DNA from: Variovorax sp. V93
GTDB taxonomy: Bacteria; Pseudomonadota; Gammaproteobacteria; Burkholderiales; Burkholderiaceae_C
Direction: 5' to 3'
Length of the DNA: 64,000 bases
NCBI RefSeq assembly: GCF_041154485.1
Contig: NZ_AP028669.1
Coordinates: 3,844,001-3,908,000 of the forward strand
The translations under genes and the position numbers were made by a program. The first letter of the stretch is position 1. The number at the start of each line of letters is the position of its first letter. Below are positions 34,801 to 44,273 of this stretch, one piece after another. The notes beneath the pieces are model-generated. The model was not told the DNA's origin and searched no databases. It saw only the letters and a list, made by a program, of their open reading frames with translations.

Positions 34801-37181
34801 GTGGCTTCTTCCAGTTGCGCATCGGCTTCGGCCTCGGGGCCGCGCAGGTCGACCAGCGACAGCGGCACCGAGCCGGCCGGCTTGATCCATTGCTCCACGC
34901 TGCCATCGACGCCGGCACTGAACACCGTGCGCAGCGATTCATGGCGCGCCACGAGATCATCAAAGGCCGGCTGCAGCGCATCGACCCGCAAGGCGCCAGT
35001 GAGGCGCAGCGCGCCGCTCACGTGGTAGGCCGGACTCCCGGGATCGATCTGCCAGAGGAACCATTGGCGCTCCTGCGCGTGCGAGAGCGGCAACGGCAAC
35101 AGCCGCCGCTCTGCGGAGAGAACGGCGATGGGCGCGGGCTGCGGGTGCACGCCCTGCAGCTGCAGTTCGCGGATGGCCGCCGCGCAATCGCGAAGGCGCG
35201 GCTGCTCGAAGAGCCTGCGCGCGGGAAAGCCGATCTGCCAGCGCGCGCCGATGCGCGCAGCCGCCTGCGTGGCGGTGAGGGAACTACCGCCGCAGTTGAA
35301 GAAGTGGGCATCGCGGCCGAGCGCACGGTCGTCGCCGTACCTGCAGACCTCGCGCCAGATGGCGGCGACGGCCTGCTCGACCTCGTCGAGCGGCGCCTCG
35401 GCAACGGCCTCGACCGGGCCTCCGCGCACAAAGGCGCCGTGCTGGTAGACGGCATACGCGTCGGCACTGCCGTCGAGCCAGCCCGCACGGCAGGCACTGC
35501 GCTGCAGCTTGCCGCTGGTGGTCTTGGGCATGCCCCCCGGATTGAGCAACAGCACGGCCGACAGCGTCTCGCCGAACACTTCGCCCACGGTGGCACTCAG
35601 CGCATCGACCAGCGCCGCGGCCGGCACCAGCTTCTGCATGCTGCGCGACACTTCGGCGGCCACGCCGATGCCCTCGCCTCCCGGCCCTTGCGTGGCGAAG
35701 ACCGCGACGCGGCCCTTGCGCACGGCATCGACCTCGGCCTCGATGAGCCGCTCGATGTCCTGCGGGTAGATGTTGTGGCCGCGGACGATGATCAGGTCCT
35801 TGATGCGGCCGGTGACGTAGAGCTGGCCCTCGTGCATGAAGCCGAGGTCGCCAGTGCGCAGCCAGCGCTGGCCGTCCCGCTCGACGAAGGTCTCGCGCGT
35901 CTCGCGCTCCTTGCCCCAGTAGCCGTGGCCGATGCTCGGGCCGCAGGTCCAGATCTCGCCGATCTTTCCGGGGGCCGCGGCCGAGAGCGATTCGGTATCG
36001 ACGATCTCGAGGCGATGGCCGGGCGCGACATCGCCGCAGCCGACCAGCGTCGCGCCCTCGTCCGCCGGGGTTCCTGCGCCGCTGGCGAGGCCGGCGGCGG
36101 AAAACGTGGGCGCAACCAGTCCGCCGCCCCGGCGGCCGCCGGTGACGAAGAGCGTCGCTTCGGCGAGGCCGTAGCAGGGATAGACGGCCGCCGGGTCGAA
36201 GCCCGCGGGTGCGAAGCGCGAGATGAACTCGATTTCGGTATCGGCGCGCACGGGTTCGGCGCCGGTGTAGGCCACGCGCCAGCTCGACAGGTCCAGCCGG
36301 GCCAGTTGCGCGTCCTTCACGCGCTCCAGGCACAGGCGGTAGGCAAAGTCGGGGCCGCCGCTGAGCGTCGCGCGATGGCGCGAGATCAGTTCGAGCCAGC
36401 GCACCGGACGCTCCAGGAAGTAACCCGGAGAGCTGAGCACCAGCGGAATGCCGCTGTAGAGCGGCTGCAACAGTCCGCCGATCAGACCCATGTCGTGATA
36501 GAGAGGCGCCCAGGAGACGAAGCTGTCGCCCGGCCCGACACCCATGCTGCGCTGGATCGCCTCCTCATTGGCCATCAGGTTGCCGTGCGTCACGATCACG
36601 CCCTTGGGCGCCGAGGTGGAGCCCGAGGTGTATTGCAGGAAGGCGACGTCGCCGCCGGCCGGCTCGAAGGGGGCCCATCCGTCGGCCAGCGCGATGTCCA
36701 CGGTGTCGACGGCGACGATGTCCGCATCGCCGAACTGGCGCGAGCCCGCGCTCGTTGCATTCATCGCGCGTGCCATGGCGTCGGAGGTCAGCACGCAGCG
36801 CGCCTGCGAATCGGCGGCGATGCCGCTCAGCCGTGCGAGGTGCTGCGGGCGCGCCGATTCCGGCGGGAACACCGGCACCGCGATCACGCCCGCGTAGAAG
36901 CAGGCCAGCATGCCCACCGCGTAGTGGTCGCCGTTGTCCAGCATGACCAGGGCGCGCTCGCCCCTGGCGAACTGCTGCTGCAGCCGGGCCGCAAGTGCGC
37001 GCACGCGGCGCTCGAAGGCGCCGTAGCTGATCGGCTCCGCGTGGTCCTCGCCATCCGCCGCGCTCACAACGGTGAGCCAGACGTCGTCGTGCCGCGTGTC
37101 GGCCAGTGTGCGGAGGTGCGCCACGAAGTTCTTCGGGCGCGGCGAGATCGGCGCCTGCAGCGCCTGCGTTTTCTTTTCCAT
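31866..37181 (-). CDS. Loading protein FAAL-ACP-C-A-T
   Basis: A 1771-residue initiator of the lipopeptide. Residues ~15-585 are a fatty-acyl-AMP ligase ([53 protein letters not shown]). An ACP follows ([10 protein letters not shown] near 630), then C (HHIVSDG near 830), A (FDVSVWE near 1350; YGPTETTIH) and T (FFDLGGHSL near 1690). FAAL activates a free fatty acid as acyl-AMP and loads the ACP without CoA, and the C domain N-acylates the first residue. The A pocket read by eye is DVWNIGLIHK, a mix of the Ser and Thr codes, so Thr, Ser or a close relative is likely but not settled. The ATG at 37181 is 20 nt after the hydroxylase stop. Confidence 0.9.
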   Translation of the reverse strand: MEKKTQALQAPISPRPKNFVAHLRTLADTRHDDVWLTVVSAADGEDHAEPISYGAFERRVRALAARLQQQFARGERALVMLDNGDHYAVGMLACFYAGVIAVPVFPPESARPQHLARLSGIAADSQARCVLTSDAMARAMNATSAGSRQFGDADIVAVDTVDIALADGWAPFEPAGGDVAFLQYTSGSTSAPKGVIVTHGNLMANEEAIQRSMGVGPGDSFVSWAPLYHDMGLIGGLLQPLYSGIPLVLSSPGYFLERPVRWLELISRHRATLSGGPDFAYRLCLERVKDAQLARLDLSSWRVAYTGAEPVRADTEIEFISRFAPAGFDPAAVYPCYGLAEATLFVTGGRRGGGLVAPTFSAAGLASGAGTPADEGATLVGCGDVAPGHRLEIVDTESLSAAAPGKIGEIWTCGPSIGHGYWGKERETRETFVERDGQRWLRTGDLGFMHEGQLYVTGRIKDLIIVRGHNIYPQDIERLIEAEVDAVRKGRVAVFATQGPGGEGIGVAAEVSRSMQKLVPAAALVDALSATVGEVFGETLSAVLLLNPGGMPKTTSGKLQRSACRAGWLDGSADAYAVYQHGAFVRGGPVEAVAEAPLDEVEQAVAAIWREVCRYGDDRALGRDAHFFNCGGSSLTATQAAARIGARWQIGFPARRLFEQPRLRDCAAAIRELQLQGVHPQPAPIAVLSAERRLLPLPLSHAQERQWFLWQIDPGSPAYHVSGALRLTGALRVDALQPAFDDLVARHESLRTVFSAGVDGSVEQWIKPAGSVPLSLVDLRGPEAEADAQLEEATRRLKAQPFDLTQGPLLRAALIRIADEVHVLAVVMHHIVSDGASMQLLIDELAAGYAAHLKGNAVRVPAPRIQYADYALWQREWLAAGEGERQLAWWRAQLGDTHAVLDLRTDHPRKPQAGYSAARHAFELPASLLAQLRKTADGGNATLFMVLLAGFQALLHRYTGQEEIRIGAPIANRNRVESEGVVGLFVNTLVLRNPIHGRLGASSVLAQARDAVLGAQAHQDLPFEQLVQMLQPERSLSRTPLFQVMFNHLFEDYRALGQLPGIAAQEHALPDLAAQFELTLEARERPSGQLSLAVIYAAELFEPDTIARMAGHYVAVLQALADRPDQPVGDIALLGAPEQARLAQWGVNEHREPQPEPVHRMIERQARTQADATALLYADESLGFAELNRRANRLAHRLIALGVKPEVLVGIAMERSIEMVVAILGVLKAGGAYVPLDPEYPAERLAYMVQDSGIGLLLTQSSLADCVPDRRGLTVLEVDAADFSAEPESDPQVGLHIENLAYVIYTSGSTGKPKGAAIRHSALHSCMAWMQGIYKLTRADTVLHKAPFGFDVSVWELFWPMTAGARLVVANPGDHRDPARLVELIQRHQVTTLNFVPSMLQAFLAHEGIETSTRLRHIICGGEAMPAETQKETLVRLHGAGLQNLYGPTETTIHVTHWACRNDGRSQVPIGKPISHTSTHVLDADLNPVPQGVAGELYLGGISLARGYLKRAGLSAERFVADPFDGAGGGRLYRTGDLVRWNGEGQLEYLGRIDHQVKIRGFRIELGEIEAQLLAQPAVREAVVIAKEGPAGARLVAYLAPHAGEAIDTAVLKDRLAQALPDYMVPRAFAVLDALPLNANGKVDRKALPEPAIAGGQAYEAPQGHVAQTVAAVWSEVLQVAQVGLHDNFFDLGGHSLLLIRAHRLLEDRLHTAIPVVNLFKYPTVQSLVQWLEQAPARAAASATAAAAGDDRALRQRAAMLQRRKAAERVN

Positions 37182-37201
37182 CCTGCGGACTCCCTGCTTT
37201 T

Positions 37202-38194
37202 CTAGAAGCGGCCCAGATTGCCGTACGGCTCGGCCATGGCCACGATCACCTTGCGCGGCCCCTTGAACGGCGAGCGCGCATGCGCCACCAGCATGTTGTC
37301 GAGCATCAGCACGTCGCCCTCCTCCCACGGGAAGGCCACCGTCTCCGCATCGAGCACGGCGCGCACCTCTGCGAAGATCTCATCGCTGATGGTCGAGCCG
37401 TCGGCAAAGAAGGTGTTCCGCGGCACGTTCTCGATGCCGTAGATTTCTTCGAGCACTTCGCGCTCCTCGGCCTCGCGCGCAGAGATGTGGAACAGGTGGG
37501 CCTGGTTGAACCACACCTGCTCGCCGGTCACGGGATGCGTCTCCACAGCCTGGCAAAGCTGCCGGGTGCGCAGGCCGCCGTCGTCCTTCCATTCCCACGA
37601 GATGCCCGAGCGCTCGCAGAAGGCCTGGACTTCGGCGCGGCTTTCGGTGTTGAACACTTGCTGCCATGGCACGTCCATCTCGCCGAAGTTGCGCACGTAC
37701 AGGATGCCGGGCTCGAAGCGCTTGCGGATGTGCCCGGGCATGCGGCGGTAGACGGCGCGGCTGTCGGCAATGGGTGTCTCGCCGCCCTCGGGCGAGGCGG
37801 TCACGCAGTGGAACCAGATCTTCATCGGCCACTCGCGCGTGTAGGCCTGCTCGTTGTGCAGCGGGATGCTCTGGTGCGCCGGGTATTCGGTCGAGGTGTA
37901 GACACCTGCGCCGGTGGAGGCCGACACCGCGGAGCGCGGCGTGGAGGCGAACTCGTACTTCAGCAGCGGATGGCCGAACGACGAGGCGAACTGCTGGAAA
38001 GTTTCCACCGCCGGCACCGAGAAGCCGCGCAGCAGCACGCCGCCGGCGACAAGGAGCGACTCCTCGATCTGCGGACGCAGGCGTTGCACCGCCGAGAGCA
38101 GGTCTTCGCCGGCATGCGCGGGTGTCATGAGGACCGGGAGGTCGGAGCCGGCGGGCGCCTTGCTGCGCACGAACCGTGTGAGCGTTTCATTCAT
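37202..38194 (-). CDS. TauD/SyrP-like Fe(II)/2-oxoglutarate aspartyl beta-hydroxylase
   Basis: A 330-residue TauD-superfamily dioxygenase. The metal-binding pair H-x-E is in PLHNEQAY near residue 119 and the distal His is in [17 protein letters not shown] near 313; the following Arg would bind 2-oxoglutarate. In syringomycin and siderophore pathways this family hydroxylates the beta-carbon of aspartate while it is held on the T domain. The terminal module activates Asp, so the natural substrate here is Asp-S-T of 12025-16098. Beta-hydroxyaspartate is an alpha-hydroxy-carboxylate-type iron ligand and makes ferric complexes photoreactive. The gene overlaps the PPTase stop by ATGA and directly precedes the FAAL-NRPS gene. 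Confidence 0.85.
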   Translation of the reverse strand: MNETLTRFVRSKAPAGSDLPVLMTPAHAGEDLLSAVQRLRPQIEESLLVAGGVLLRGFSVPAVETFQQFASSFGHPLLKYEFASTPRSAVSASTGAGVYTSTEYPAHQSIPLHNEQAYTREWPMKIWFHCVTASPEGGETPIADSRAVYRRMPGHIRKRFEPGILYVRNFGEMDVPWQQVFNTESRAEVQAFCERSGISWEWKDDGGLRTRQLCQAVETHPVTGEQVWFNQAHLFHISAREAEEREVLEEIYGIENVPRNTFFADGSTISDEIFAEVRAVLDAETVAFPWEEGDVLMLDNMLVAHARSPFKGPRKVIVAMAEPYGNLGRF

Positions 38195-38880
38195 GTCGAT
38201 TCCTTGGCACGCCACGCGAGCGCGGCGGCATAGCCCGTGGGCGCATCGAGCGCCACGGCTTGAAGACCGGACCATTCGGCAACGGCGCATTCGAGGACGT
38301 ATCGCCCGTTCGCACCGGAGTGGATGCCGATGGATTGAAGGTGCTCGGCCACGCCGACGCCGACGGCCTTCAGCACCGCCTCCTTGCCCACCCAGCGGCT
38401 GTAGAGGGCCTGCAGTGGATCGCCGGCTTCCTGCAGCGCGCGGCGTTCGCTGCCGGTGAAGGCGAGCGAAGCGACGGCCTCGGCGTCGACGTCGCTCCTG
38501 CAGGCCTCGATGTCGATGCCCACCGCGCTGACCACGCGGGGATCGGCGAGTGCGATGAGTGCATGAGCGCCCGAGTGCGAGACGTTGAAGAGCGTCGCAT
38601 CGCCACCGGCCACGTCGAGGAAGGGCTTGCGATGCAGGCCCGCCGCGAACCGCACGTCGGCCGGCTGGCAGCCCACGCGCCGCGCAAGCAGGCCGCGAAG
38701 GGCCGCGCGCGTGGCCGTGAAGCGCACGCGGTCGGCGGTGCGCGCATATCTGTCGGCCTGCGCGCGCTCGGCGAGTGCCAGCAGCCGGCGCTCGGCCGAG
38801 ACATCGGCGTCCAGGTCGAAGTCGAGGCGGTAGACCTCGATGCCTGCGGGAAGCGGGTCAGGCCAGGACACGGGACGCAT
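38191..38880 (-). CDS. Sfp-type 4'-phosphopantetheinyl transferase
   Basis: A 229-residue pseudo-dimeric Sfp-type enzyme. It has the three family motifs: HRKPFL with FNVSHSGAHALIAL, the Mg-binding GIDIEAC, and WVGKEAVLKAVG. It transfers phosphopantetheine from CoA to the serine of the T/ACP domains (seven in this assembly line), making them active. Its ATG at 38880 lies 23 nt inside the thioesterase gene and its stop overlaps the hydroxylase ATG, so it is translated as part of the operon. Being dedicated to the cluster, it lets the locus work independently of the primary PPTase. Confidence 0.9.
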   Translation of the reverse strand: MRPVSWPDPLPAGIEVYRLDFDLDADVSAERRLLALAERAQADRYARTADRVRFTATRAALRGLLARRVGCQPADVRFAAGLHRKPFLDVAGGDATLFNVSHSGAHALIALADPRVVSAVGIDIEACRSDVDAEAVASLAFTGSERRALQEAGDPLQALYSRWVGKEAVLKAVGVGVAEHLQSIGIHSGANGRYVLECAVAEWSGLQAVALDAPTGYAAALAWRAKEST

Positions 38881-39595
38881 GGCGCGCTCCTGCAACGGCC
38901 TGGCCGAGTCGCTCGGTGAGCGCGGCCAGGAATGCTGTTTCGCGCTGCCGGATGAAGAAGTGGCCGCCGTCGAACCAATCGAGCGTGAAGACACCCCCCG
39001 CCTCGGCCGACCATGCATGGACGGAAGCCGCGTCGATGTCGTCCTCGCGCCCGGCAAAGACATGCACGGGCATGGGCAGCGGCGCATCTTCGCGGTATCG
39101 GAAGCTCTCGCACACGCGGTAGTCGGCGCCGAGCATGTCGAGCGTGATGCGCATGAGCTCCGCGCTCGCGAACACTTCCTCGGGCGTTCCGCCCTGCCTG
39201 CGCAACTCGGCCGTGAGCGATGCGTCGTCGGTCTTGCCTGCGAAGCGCGCAGGATCGCGCCGCGAAGGCGCACAGCTGCCGGAAGCCATCAGCGCAAGCG
39301 GCAATGGGCGCCCCAACGATTGCAGCCGGCGGGTGATGCCGTAGGCCAGCAACGATCCCATGCTGTGGCCGAAGATCGCGAACTCGCCGCGCAGCGCCTC
39401 GGCCTGCTCTACGCAGACCTGCGCAACGAGCTCATCGAAGTTCCGGACCAGGCGCTCGGACAGCCGGCCCCCACGGCCGGGCAACTCCACGGGCACGATG
39501 CGGAGCCAGCGCGGCAGCAGCCGCCGCCAGCGCAGGTACATCGTTGCGCTGGCGCCCGCACAAGGCAGGCACAGCAGCGAGACGCTCGCGTCCAC
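38858..39595 (-). CDS. Type II thioesterase (GrsT-like)
   Basis: A ~245-residue alpha/beta hydrolase. It starts LLCLPCAGASA, carries the nucleophile elbow GHSMGSLLAYG, and has the catalytic His in GGHFFI. This is the editing type II TE that removes stalled or wrong acyl groups from carrier domains. The start is GTG at 39595, or alternatively TTG at 39604, whose codon overlaps the MbtH stop in a TTGA junction; no ATG is available. It overlaps the PPTase gene by 23 nt. Confidence 0.88.
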   Translation of the reverse strand: MDASVSLLCLPCAGASATMYLRWRRLLPRWLRIVPVELPGRGGRLSERLVRNFDELVAQVCVEQAEALRGEFAIFGHSMGSLLAYGITRRLQSLGRPLPLALMASGSCAPSRRDPARFAGKTDDASLTAELRRQGGTPEEVFASAELMRITLDMLGADYRVCESFRYREDAPLPMPVHVFAGREDDIDAASVHAWSAEAGGVFTLDWFDGGHFFIRQRETAFLAALTERLGQAVAGARHASRVLA

Positions 39596-39600
39596 GCGCG

Positions 39601-39861
39601 TCAACCCGCCGCGGCTTGGGCTGCGATTCCTCCGGTCGCCGGGTTCTGCTGCGCCATCCACTCGCGCAGCGAACGCGGACGCATGTCGGTCCAGTTCTGC
39701 TCGACGTGGGCAAGCACGGTCTTCTTGTCGCCCTTGACGCCTTCTACCGCCGTCCAGCCCTTCGGCACGGCCTTCCAGTGGGGCCAGATGGAATACTGGT
39801 CTTCGTGGTTGACCAGAACGATGAAGGTCTCGTCTTCGCGATCGAAGCAACTCGTCGACAT
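39601..39861 (-). CDS. MbtH-like protein
   Basis: An 86-residue protein with the MbtH signature: NHEDQYSIWP, P-x-GW (VPKGWTAVEG), and WTDMRPRSLREWM. MbtH proteins bind NRPS adenylation domains and are often needed for their solubility and activity. First gene of the nine-gene NRPS/PKS operon. AAGGA lies 10 nt upstream of the ATG, and a TGAAC-N16-CGTC promoter-like element lies 80 nt upstream. Confidence 0.93.
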   Translation of the reverse strand: MSTSCFDREDETFIVLVNHEDQYSIWPHWKAVPKGWTAVEGVKGDKKTVLAHVEQNWTDMRPRSLREWMAQQNPATGGIAAQAAAG

Positions 39862-39940
39862 GGGTGCGTCCTTATGCGGTTGAACAGGATGAAAGGCGAG
39901 TCGACGGCCGGCTGGCCATCTCGTCGCTCCTGATCAACAA

Positions 39941-39965
39941 GACGTTTCAGGACACGATCTGTTCA
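39941..39965 (-). promoter_or_regulatory. Candidate ECF sigma promoter of the NRPS/PKS operon
   Basis: On the minus strand TGAAC (39965-39961), 16 nt, CGTC (39944-39941), then TTG. It is positioned 80 nt before mbtH and just overlaps the end of the DUF4880-like gene. It shares TGAACAGAT and ACGTCTT with the formyltransferase promoter at 6250-6274. It would drive a transcript of about 28 kb. Confidence 0.72.
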
Positions 39966-40166
39966 CTCCGCAGCGGCCGGCGGCACCAGTCCGGCCAGCA
40001 GCCACAGCCGGGCGGCTCTGTCGTAGGCCTTGCGGTGCCGGGGATCGGCAAGAAGCCAGGCCGTCATCTCGGCCCGCGCGCGGGCATCGAAGCTCTCGTG
40101 GTCGTACTCGCGCTGCACCCACTGCCATGCGGTGCTCCAGATGGGGTCGTCCTGTTCTTGTGTCAT
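39963..40166 (-). CDS. Small DUF4880-like (truncated FecR) protein
   Basis: A 67-residue protein between the second ECF sigma gene (96 nt upstream) and the NRPS operon promoter. It fits the DUF4880 outline well: AWQWVQREY, then MTAWLLADPRHRKAYDRAARLWLLAGL (Trp helices around W-L-x-x-D-P). Full FecR proteins have this domain followed by a membrane helix and a periplasmic domain; here both are absent. It is probably a sigma modulator acting in the cytoplasm. It is the best DUF4880 match of the three small proteins. Confidence 0.7.
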   Translation of the reverse strand: MTQEQDDPIWSTAWQWVQREYDHESFDARARAEMTAWLLADPRHRKAYDRAARLWLLAGLVPPAAAE

Positions 40167-40262
40167 GCGTGAAGGGTGTGAGGCATCACGCGACAGTACA
40201 TCGGCACGTCGCGCGGGGGCTAAGGCTTTTACCCTACACCAAGCCCACGGGCGTGCAAAGAC

Positions 40263-40808
40263 TCAGTCGTCCTCGAGCAGGCGGCCGCATTCCTTGATCG
40301 CCTGCGCCGCCTCGGCAATCAGGCCGTTCACCAGCCCAAGCGCGCATCCCAGGCGCTGCGCGATGTCGCGCTGGGTGAGCCCTTCGAGCCGGTAGAGCTC
40401 GAACACCAGGCGCGTGCGCGCAGGGAGCCCGGCGAGCACCTTGTCGATGGCCTGGATCGCCTGGCGTTCGCGCATCAGGCGATCGGGGGTGGGCGCACCG
40501 GCGACATCGAGCACTTCGACATCGACATCGAAGGTGCGGTAGTTGGCCTCGACGGTGTGGCGCCGGCAGCAGTCGAGCGCGACATTGCGCACGACCTGGC
40601 AGCAATAGCCGATCGGCCGATCGGCCTTGCGTACGCAAGGGCCGTCGGTGATCTTGAGGTAGGCGTCCTGCACGACATCGTCGGCCAGCTCCGCGGTGCG
40701 AACGATTCTTCGCGCCACGCGCAGGAGCTGAGCACGATTTGCGATGAAGACCTCCGCGAGCGTGGGCTCCGAAAGGTGCAGCGCGCTGTCGATCGGCTCT
40801 CGCATCAT
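40263..40808 (-). CDS. ECF sigma factor (PvdS/OrbS-like)
   Basis: A 181-residue sigma factor. Region 2 is around AELADDVVQDAYLKITDG and VVRNVALDCCRRHTVE. Region 4 is around LAGLPARTRLVFELYRLEGLTQRDIAQRLGCALGLVNGLI. The region between, with YRTFDVDVEVLDVAGAPTPDR, resembles iron-starvation sigma factors such as PvdS, OrbS and MbaS that control siderophore NRPS operons. It sits directly upstream of the NRPS operon with a Fur box 87 nt before its ATG. It is the stronger candidate for recognising the TGAAC-N16-CGTC sites, because PvdS-like factors read CGT-type -10 boxes. The start may be either of two adjacent ATGs. Confidence 0.9.
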   Translation of the reverse strand: MMREPIDSALHLSEPTLAEVFIANRAQLLRVARRIVRTAELADDVVQDAYLKITDGPCVRKADRPIGYCCQVVRNVALDCCRRHTVEANYRTFDVDVEVLDVAGAPTPDRLMRERQAIQAIDKVLAGLPARTRLVFELYRLEGLTQRDIAQRLGCALGLVNGLIAEAAQAIKECGRLLEDD

Positions 40809-41112
40809 GCGAGGCGGGGCACGGATCGCCCAAGAGAACGTCGGCGAGGATGCAGACAGGTGAACATGAAGCCGCTACTCCTGAAGTATTCAATGCAAAT
40901 GAGAACTATTACTACTTGTGGGTACAAAAAAACCCGATATCCCGCCCTCTTCGTGTCCCATGTCCGTTAGACGTTTGAGCACGCAAAAGCGAGACAGGCG
41001 AGTGCCGGAAATCGGCCGGTCCGCTCATCGATGGTGGAGCGCCTGCATGACGGCAGGATGATCGGGTCCACCGCGCAACTAGAATTCCGCCCCTTTCCCC
41101 GATCCCTGCCCC
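40809..41112. other. Intergenic region with divergent promoters
   Basis: 304 nt between the second sigma gene (minus) and the ParB-like gene (plus). It contains one AT-rich island with the Fur box at 40895-40913. I see no ORF with coding character and no hairpin. The ParB-like promoter must lie in 40920-41110 but no clear -35/-10 pair stands out. Confidence 0.6.
40895..40913 (-). promoter_or_regulatory. Fur box upstream of the second ECF sigma gene
   Basis: GCAAATGAGAACTATTACT on the plus strand agrees with the classical 19-bp Fur consensus at 13 of 19 positions. It sits in an AT-rich patch 87 nt upstream of the sigma-factor ATG. With the box at 2382-2400, both regulators of the locus are under predicted Fur control. 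Confidence 0.78.
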
Positions 41113-41967
41113 ATGAACATCGTCGTCAACGAAGAACTCAAAGCCTATATCGATCCATTGACTCCGGAGGAGCACGAGGCGCTGGAACGCAGCATCCTCA
41201 CCGAAGGCTGCCGCGACGCACTGGTGCTATGGGGCGACGTGCTGGTGGATGGCCACAACCGCTACGGCATCTGCCAGAAGCACGGGCTGCCGTTCCAGAC
41301 GGTGCAGAACACGCGCTTCAAGACCATCGAGGACGTGCACCTGTGGATGATCGACCAGCACCTCGGGCGGCGCAGCATCTCGGACTTCCTGCGCGGCGTG
41401 CTGGCACTCAGGAAGAAAGACATCGTCGACGAGCGCCGTGCGCGCGCCTTGGCCGAGACGGCGCCGTCGGACGGCGACGGCGCGCCCTTCGATGCCGATG
41501 CGCCTGCTGCCGAGTCGTCTGCCGGCAGCGCCGCGGTCCTGCCCCCGCCTGCCCCCTTGAGCAGCCGCGAGGCCATCGCGAGGGCCGCGCGCCTGAGCAG
41601 CAACCAGGTCGTGATGATCGAGAAGATCCAGAAGCAGGCCGCGCCTGAACTGGTGGCGGCCGTGAAGTCGGGCGTGATCTCCATCAACACGGCGGCGGCC
41701 GTGGCGAGCCTGCCTGCCGAAGAGCAGGTGTCGGCGGCGAATGCGGGCAAGGACGAACTCAGGCAGGCCGCCAAGCGGGTTCGCGAGGCCAAGCGCAAGC
41801 CGCGCGAGGAGTCGGCCGAATCGGATCCGGCCGATCCATCTGCCAGGCAGCCCGACACTGTTCAGCTGCTGGAACAGCGCGTGGCCGAACTCACGGCCGA
41901 GAACGAGGGCCTGCGCCAGCAAGTCGCCGAACTGCAGGCGCAGCTGGCTACAGCCGGATCTCGGTGA
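41113..41967 (+). CDS. ParB/RepB/Spo0J N-terminal-domain protein
   Basis: A 284-residue protein. The first ~115 residues resemble the ParB/Srx nuclease-like domain: LTPEEHEALERSIL, then LVLWGDVLVDGHNRYGICQKHGL, with the DGHNR motif. A KorB-type helical middle follows (SSREAIARAARLSSNQVVMIEKIQKQA) and a C-terminal coiled coil (VQLLEQRVAELTAENEGLRQQVAELQAQL). No parA or parS site is nearby, so it is a stand-alone regulator or partition-like protein. The 3' end overlaps the convergent lipoprotein gene by 20 nt. Confidence 0.75.
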   Translation: MNIVVNEELKAYIDPLTPEEHEALERSILTEGCRDALVLWGDVLVDGHNRYGICQKHGLPFQTVQNTRFKTIEDVHLWMIDQHLGRRSISDFLRGVLALRKKDIVDERRARALAETAPSDGDGAPFDADAPAAESSAGSAAVLPPPAPLSSREAIARAARLSSNQVVMIEKIQKQAAPELVAAVKSGVISINTAAAVASLPAEEQVSAANAGKDELRQAAKRVREAKRKPREESAESDPADPSARQPDTVQLLEQRVAELTAENEGLRQQVAELQAQLATAGSR

Positions 41968-42532
41968 TCTTCGCGCCCGACAGCGAAACGCCCGCTTCCA
42001 GCCCCACATTGGTCAAGACGAAGCCGACCACCGGCTGGCGCAGCGTGTTGGTGTCGATGCTGCCGTTCGCGCCCATGGTTGCGGCGGCCACGGTGGCATC
42101 GGCCCCGGCCGTCCATCCCTTGCTGTTGCGGAACTTGTCGAGCGCGGCCTGCGTGGTGAACACGTAGATCACGGCCTTCGACTGGGCGCCGGCCTGGAAG
42201 CCGATCGAGCCGGCAGTGGTGCTGTAGTAGGCCTGCGTGCGGCCGTTCACGCGCAGCGCGCCCCGGCCGTATTCGGCGCCGATGCCCATGCTGGCGCCGA
42301 CCACGGCGGGAAACACCAGCACGCCGCTGGATGAGGAAACAACCTCGCGCGAGCCCTTGACCGTGTCGTACAACTTGGACAATGCGGCGTCGACCTGGGC
42401 ATCGATCGATGCACGCGTGGAAGCGCTGCTGGCCTGGTCCTGGGGCCGCGTGGTGGTGCAGCCCACCACCGCGGCACCGCCCACTGCAACGGCACACGCA
42501 AGCGCAAGGCTTCGGAACTGGATGGATCGCAT
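41948..42532 (-). CDS. YSC84/SYLF-domain lipoprotein
   Basis: A 194-residue protein. The ATG at 42532 is chosen because AAGGAGAG lies just upstream and it gives a lipoprotein signal peptide ending AAVVGC, the lipidated Cys. The mature part matches the bacterial SYLF/YSC84 family: SREVVSSSSGVLVFPAVVGAS, GIGAEYGRGAL, YYSTTAGSIGFQAGAQ, DKFRNSKGW and a C-terminal GVSLSGAKITEI. SYLF proteins bind lipids; bacterial members are envelope lipoproteins of unsettled role. Its last codons overlap the end of the ParB-like gene on the opposite strand. Confidence 0.82.
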   Translation of the reverse strand: MRSIQFRSLALACAVAVGGAAVVGCTTTRPQDQASSASTRASIDAQVDAALSKLYDTVKGSREVVSSSSGVLVFPAVVGASMGIGAEYGRGALRVNGRTQAYYSTTAGSIGFQAGAQSKAVIYVFTTQAALDKFRNSKGWTAGADATVAAATMGANGSIDTNTLRQPVVGFVLTNVGLEAGVSLSGAKITEIRL

Positions 42533-42866
42533 GACGCTCTCCTTTGCTGGCTGGAACGATGGAAAGGCCGAGGCGCTTTCTTTCGCGGCCTCGGCAGCCT
42601 GTTCGAACACTCATGCTAAGACCGCAAAATACCGCTGAAGCCGACTTGGGAAAACGGCCTACGCGAAGTCGAGCCATCCAGGAACGATGGGCCCGATCGG
42701 CCGCCCCATGACTGGGCCGATTGGCGGCTGGAGCCCTTGGGCGCCGGCTGGCCATGCGCGCGAGAATTACCAGGGCGCAGCCAACATGGTTCCGTCACGC
42801 GCCTGCGCGGCGTGGAAGAATGAAGCTCCTTCTTCCAGCGCCGCCAACGCAGGCGGCCCCGACGCC
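42533..42866. other. Intergenic region between lipoprotein and M20 peptidase genes
   Basis: 334 nt holding the divergent promoters of both neighbours. The stretch 42686-42730 contains two imperfect copies of a GGGCCGATyGGC motif. No RNA gene, hairpin with T-run or convincing operator was seen. The peptidase frame is open back to 42687, so a longer N-terminus cannot be excluded. Confidence 0.45.
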
Positions 42867-44162
42867 ATGCCCCAGCCCGCCGAAGACCGGATCAGCGAAG
42901 CCGCCATCGTGGAGGCCGCCCACGCGCTGCGCGCGCCGGCCGTTCGAATGCTCGAGCAGCTCGTTGCGCATCCTTCGCTGCTGGGGCACGAGCAAGATGC
43001 ACAGGCCTTCATGGCCCAGTCCTTCGCGAAGCTGGGCCTGCGCGTCCACCAGTTCGAGATCGACGAGCAAAAGATCCGCCGGCATCCGGGCTACTCGCCC
43101 TCCATCGCCTCGTACGAAGGGCGCACCAACGTGGTGGGCATTCACCAGCCCCGCGGGCCGCAGAAGGGCCGCTCGCTGATCTTCAACGGCCACATCGACG
43201 TGGTGCCGACCGGCGCCGAGCTGCTCTGGAAGCACCCGCCTTTCCAACCCGTGATCGAGGGCGACCGGCTCTACGGCCGCGGCGCAGCCGACATGAAGGC
43301 CGGCATTGCGGCCTACACGATGGCGTATGCGGCGCTGCAATCGCTCGGGCTCGAACCGGCATCGCCGGTGTACTTTCAGTCGGTGGTGGAAGAGGAGTGC
43401 ACGGGCAACGGCGCGCTGGCCTGTCTGGTCGAGGGCTACCGTGCCGACGCGGCCATCATCCCCGAGCCGCTCGGCGGCGTGATGACCTGCCAGATGGGCG
43501 TGCTGTGGTTCGCGCTCGAGGTGCTGGGCAAGCCGGTGCACGCCTCGGTGGCCCAGACCGGTGTCGGCGCGATCGACTTCTCGCTGTACCTTTTCTCGGA
43601 ACTCAAGAAGCTCGAGCAGCGCTGGAACGAGCCTGCCAATCGCTATCGCAGCTACGCGCATCACGCGCATCCGATCAACTTCAACCTCGGGAAGATCCAG
43701 GGCGGCGAATGGGCTTCGTCGGTGCCCTCGGCATGCCGCAGCGACATCCGCATCGGCTTTTATCCCGACATGAACGTGGCCCGCGCCAAGGCCGAAGTCG
43801 AGGCCGTGCTGGCTGCCGCCTACGCCGCGCATCCGGCTCGCGAGAGCCTGCGCTACCGGCTGATCTACGAAGGCTTCCAGGCCGACGGCTTCGACCTCGA
43901 CCTGGATTCGCCGATCGTCACCGAGCTCTCGAAGTGCCACCAGGACATCGTCGGGCAGGCACTCGAACCCACGGCCTTCACGGGCACGACGGACGCGAAG
44001 TTCTTCAACATCTATGGGCAGACGCCCGCGGTCTGCTATGGCCCCACGGGCTCCAGCATCCACGGCATCGACGAGTGGGTTTCCATCGACAGCCTGGTGC
44101 AGGTGAGCGCCGTGCTGGCGGTGTTCATGGCGCGCTGGTGCGGCGTCGACCGCATCGATTGA
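42867..44162 (+). CDS. M20-family metallopeptidase (ArgE/DapE/acetylornithine deacetylase-like)
   Basis: A 431-residue enzyme if the ATG at 42867 is used; earlier in-frame ATGs add a stretch with no family character. It has the co-catalytic zinc layout: FNGHIDVVPTG (His, Asp), GRGAADMKAG (bridging Asp), the catalytic EE in VVEEECTGNGAL, an Asp/Glu in IIPEPLGG and a late His in GSSIHGIDEWV. The middle lid domain carries KPVHASVAQTGVGAID. Members remove N-acyl groups or cleave small peptides; the exact substrate is not readable. Confidence 0.85.
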   Translation: MPQPAEDRISEAAIVEAAHALRAPAVRMLEQLVAHPSLLGHEQDAQAFMAQSFAKLGLRVHQFEIDEQKIRRHPGYSPSIASYEGRTNVVGIHQPRGPQKGRSLIFNGHIDVVPTGAELLWKHPPFQPVIEGDRLYGRGAADMKAGIAAYTMAYAALQSLGLEPASPVYFQSVVEEECTGNGALACLVEGYRADAAIIPEPLGGVMTCQMGVLWFALEVLGKPVHASVAQTGVGAIDFSLYLFSELKKLEQRWNEPANRYRSYAHHAHPINFNLGKIQGGEWASSVPSACRSDIRIGFYPDMNVARAKAEVEAVLAAAYAAHPARESLRYRLIYEGFQADGFDLDLDSPIVTELSKCHQDIVGQALEPTAFTGTTDAKFFNIYGQTPAVCYGPTGSSIHGIDEWVSIDSLVQVSAVLAVFMARWCGVDRID

Positions 44163-44273
44163 TCGAGACCGAAGAAGTGTTGTGTCATAGCCGCGTGGCG
44201 AAGCTCGTTTTACGATGCAGCCACGTCGTTCGCGTGGACGACCCGAACCCGCAAGGAAAGTGAATCAAAAAGG

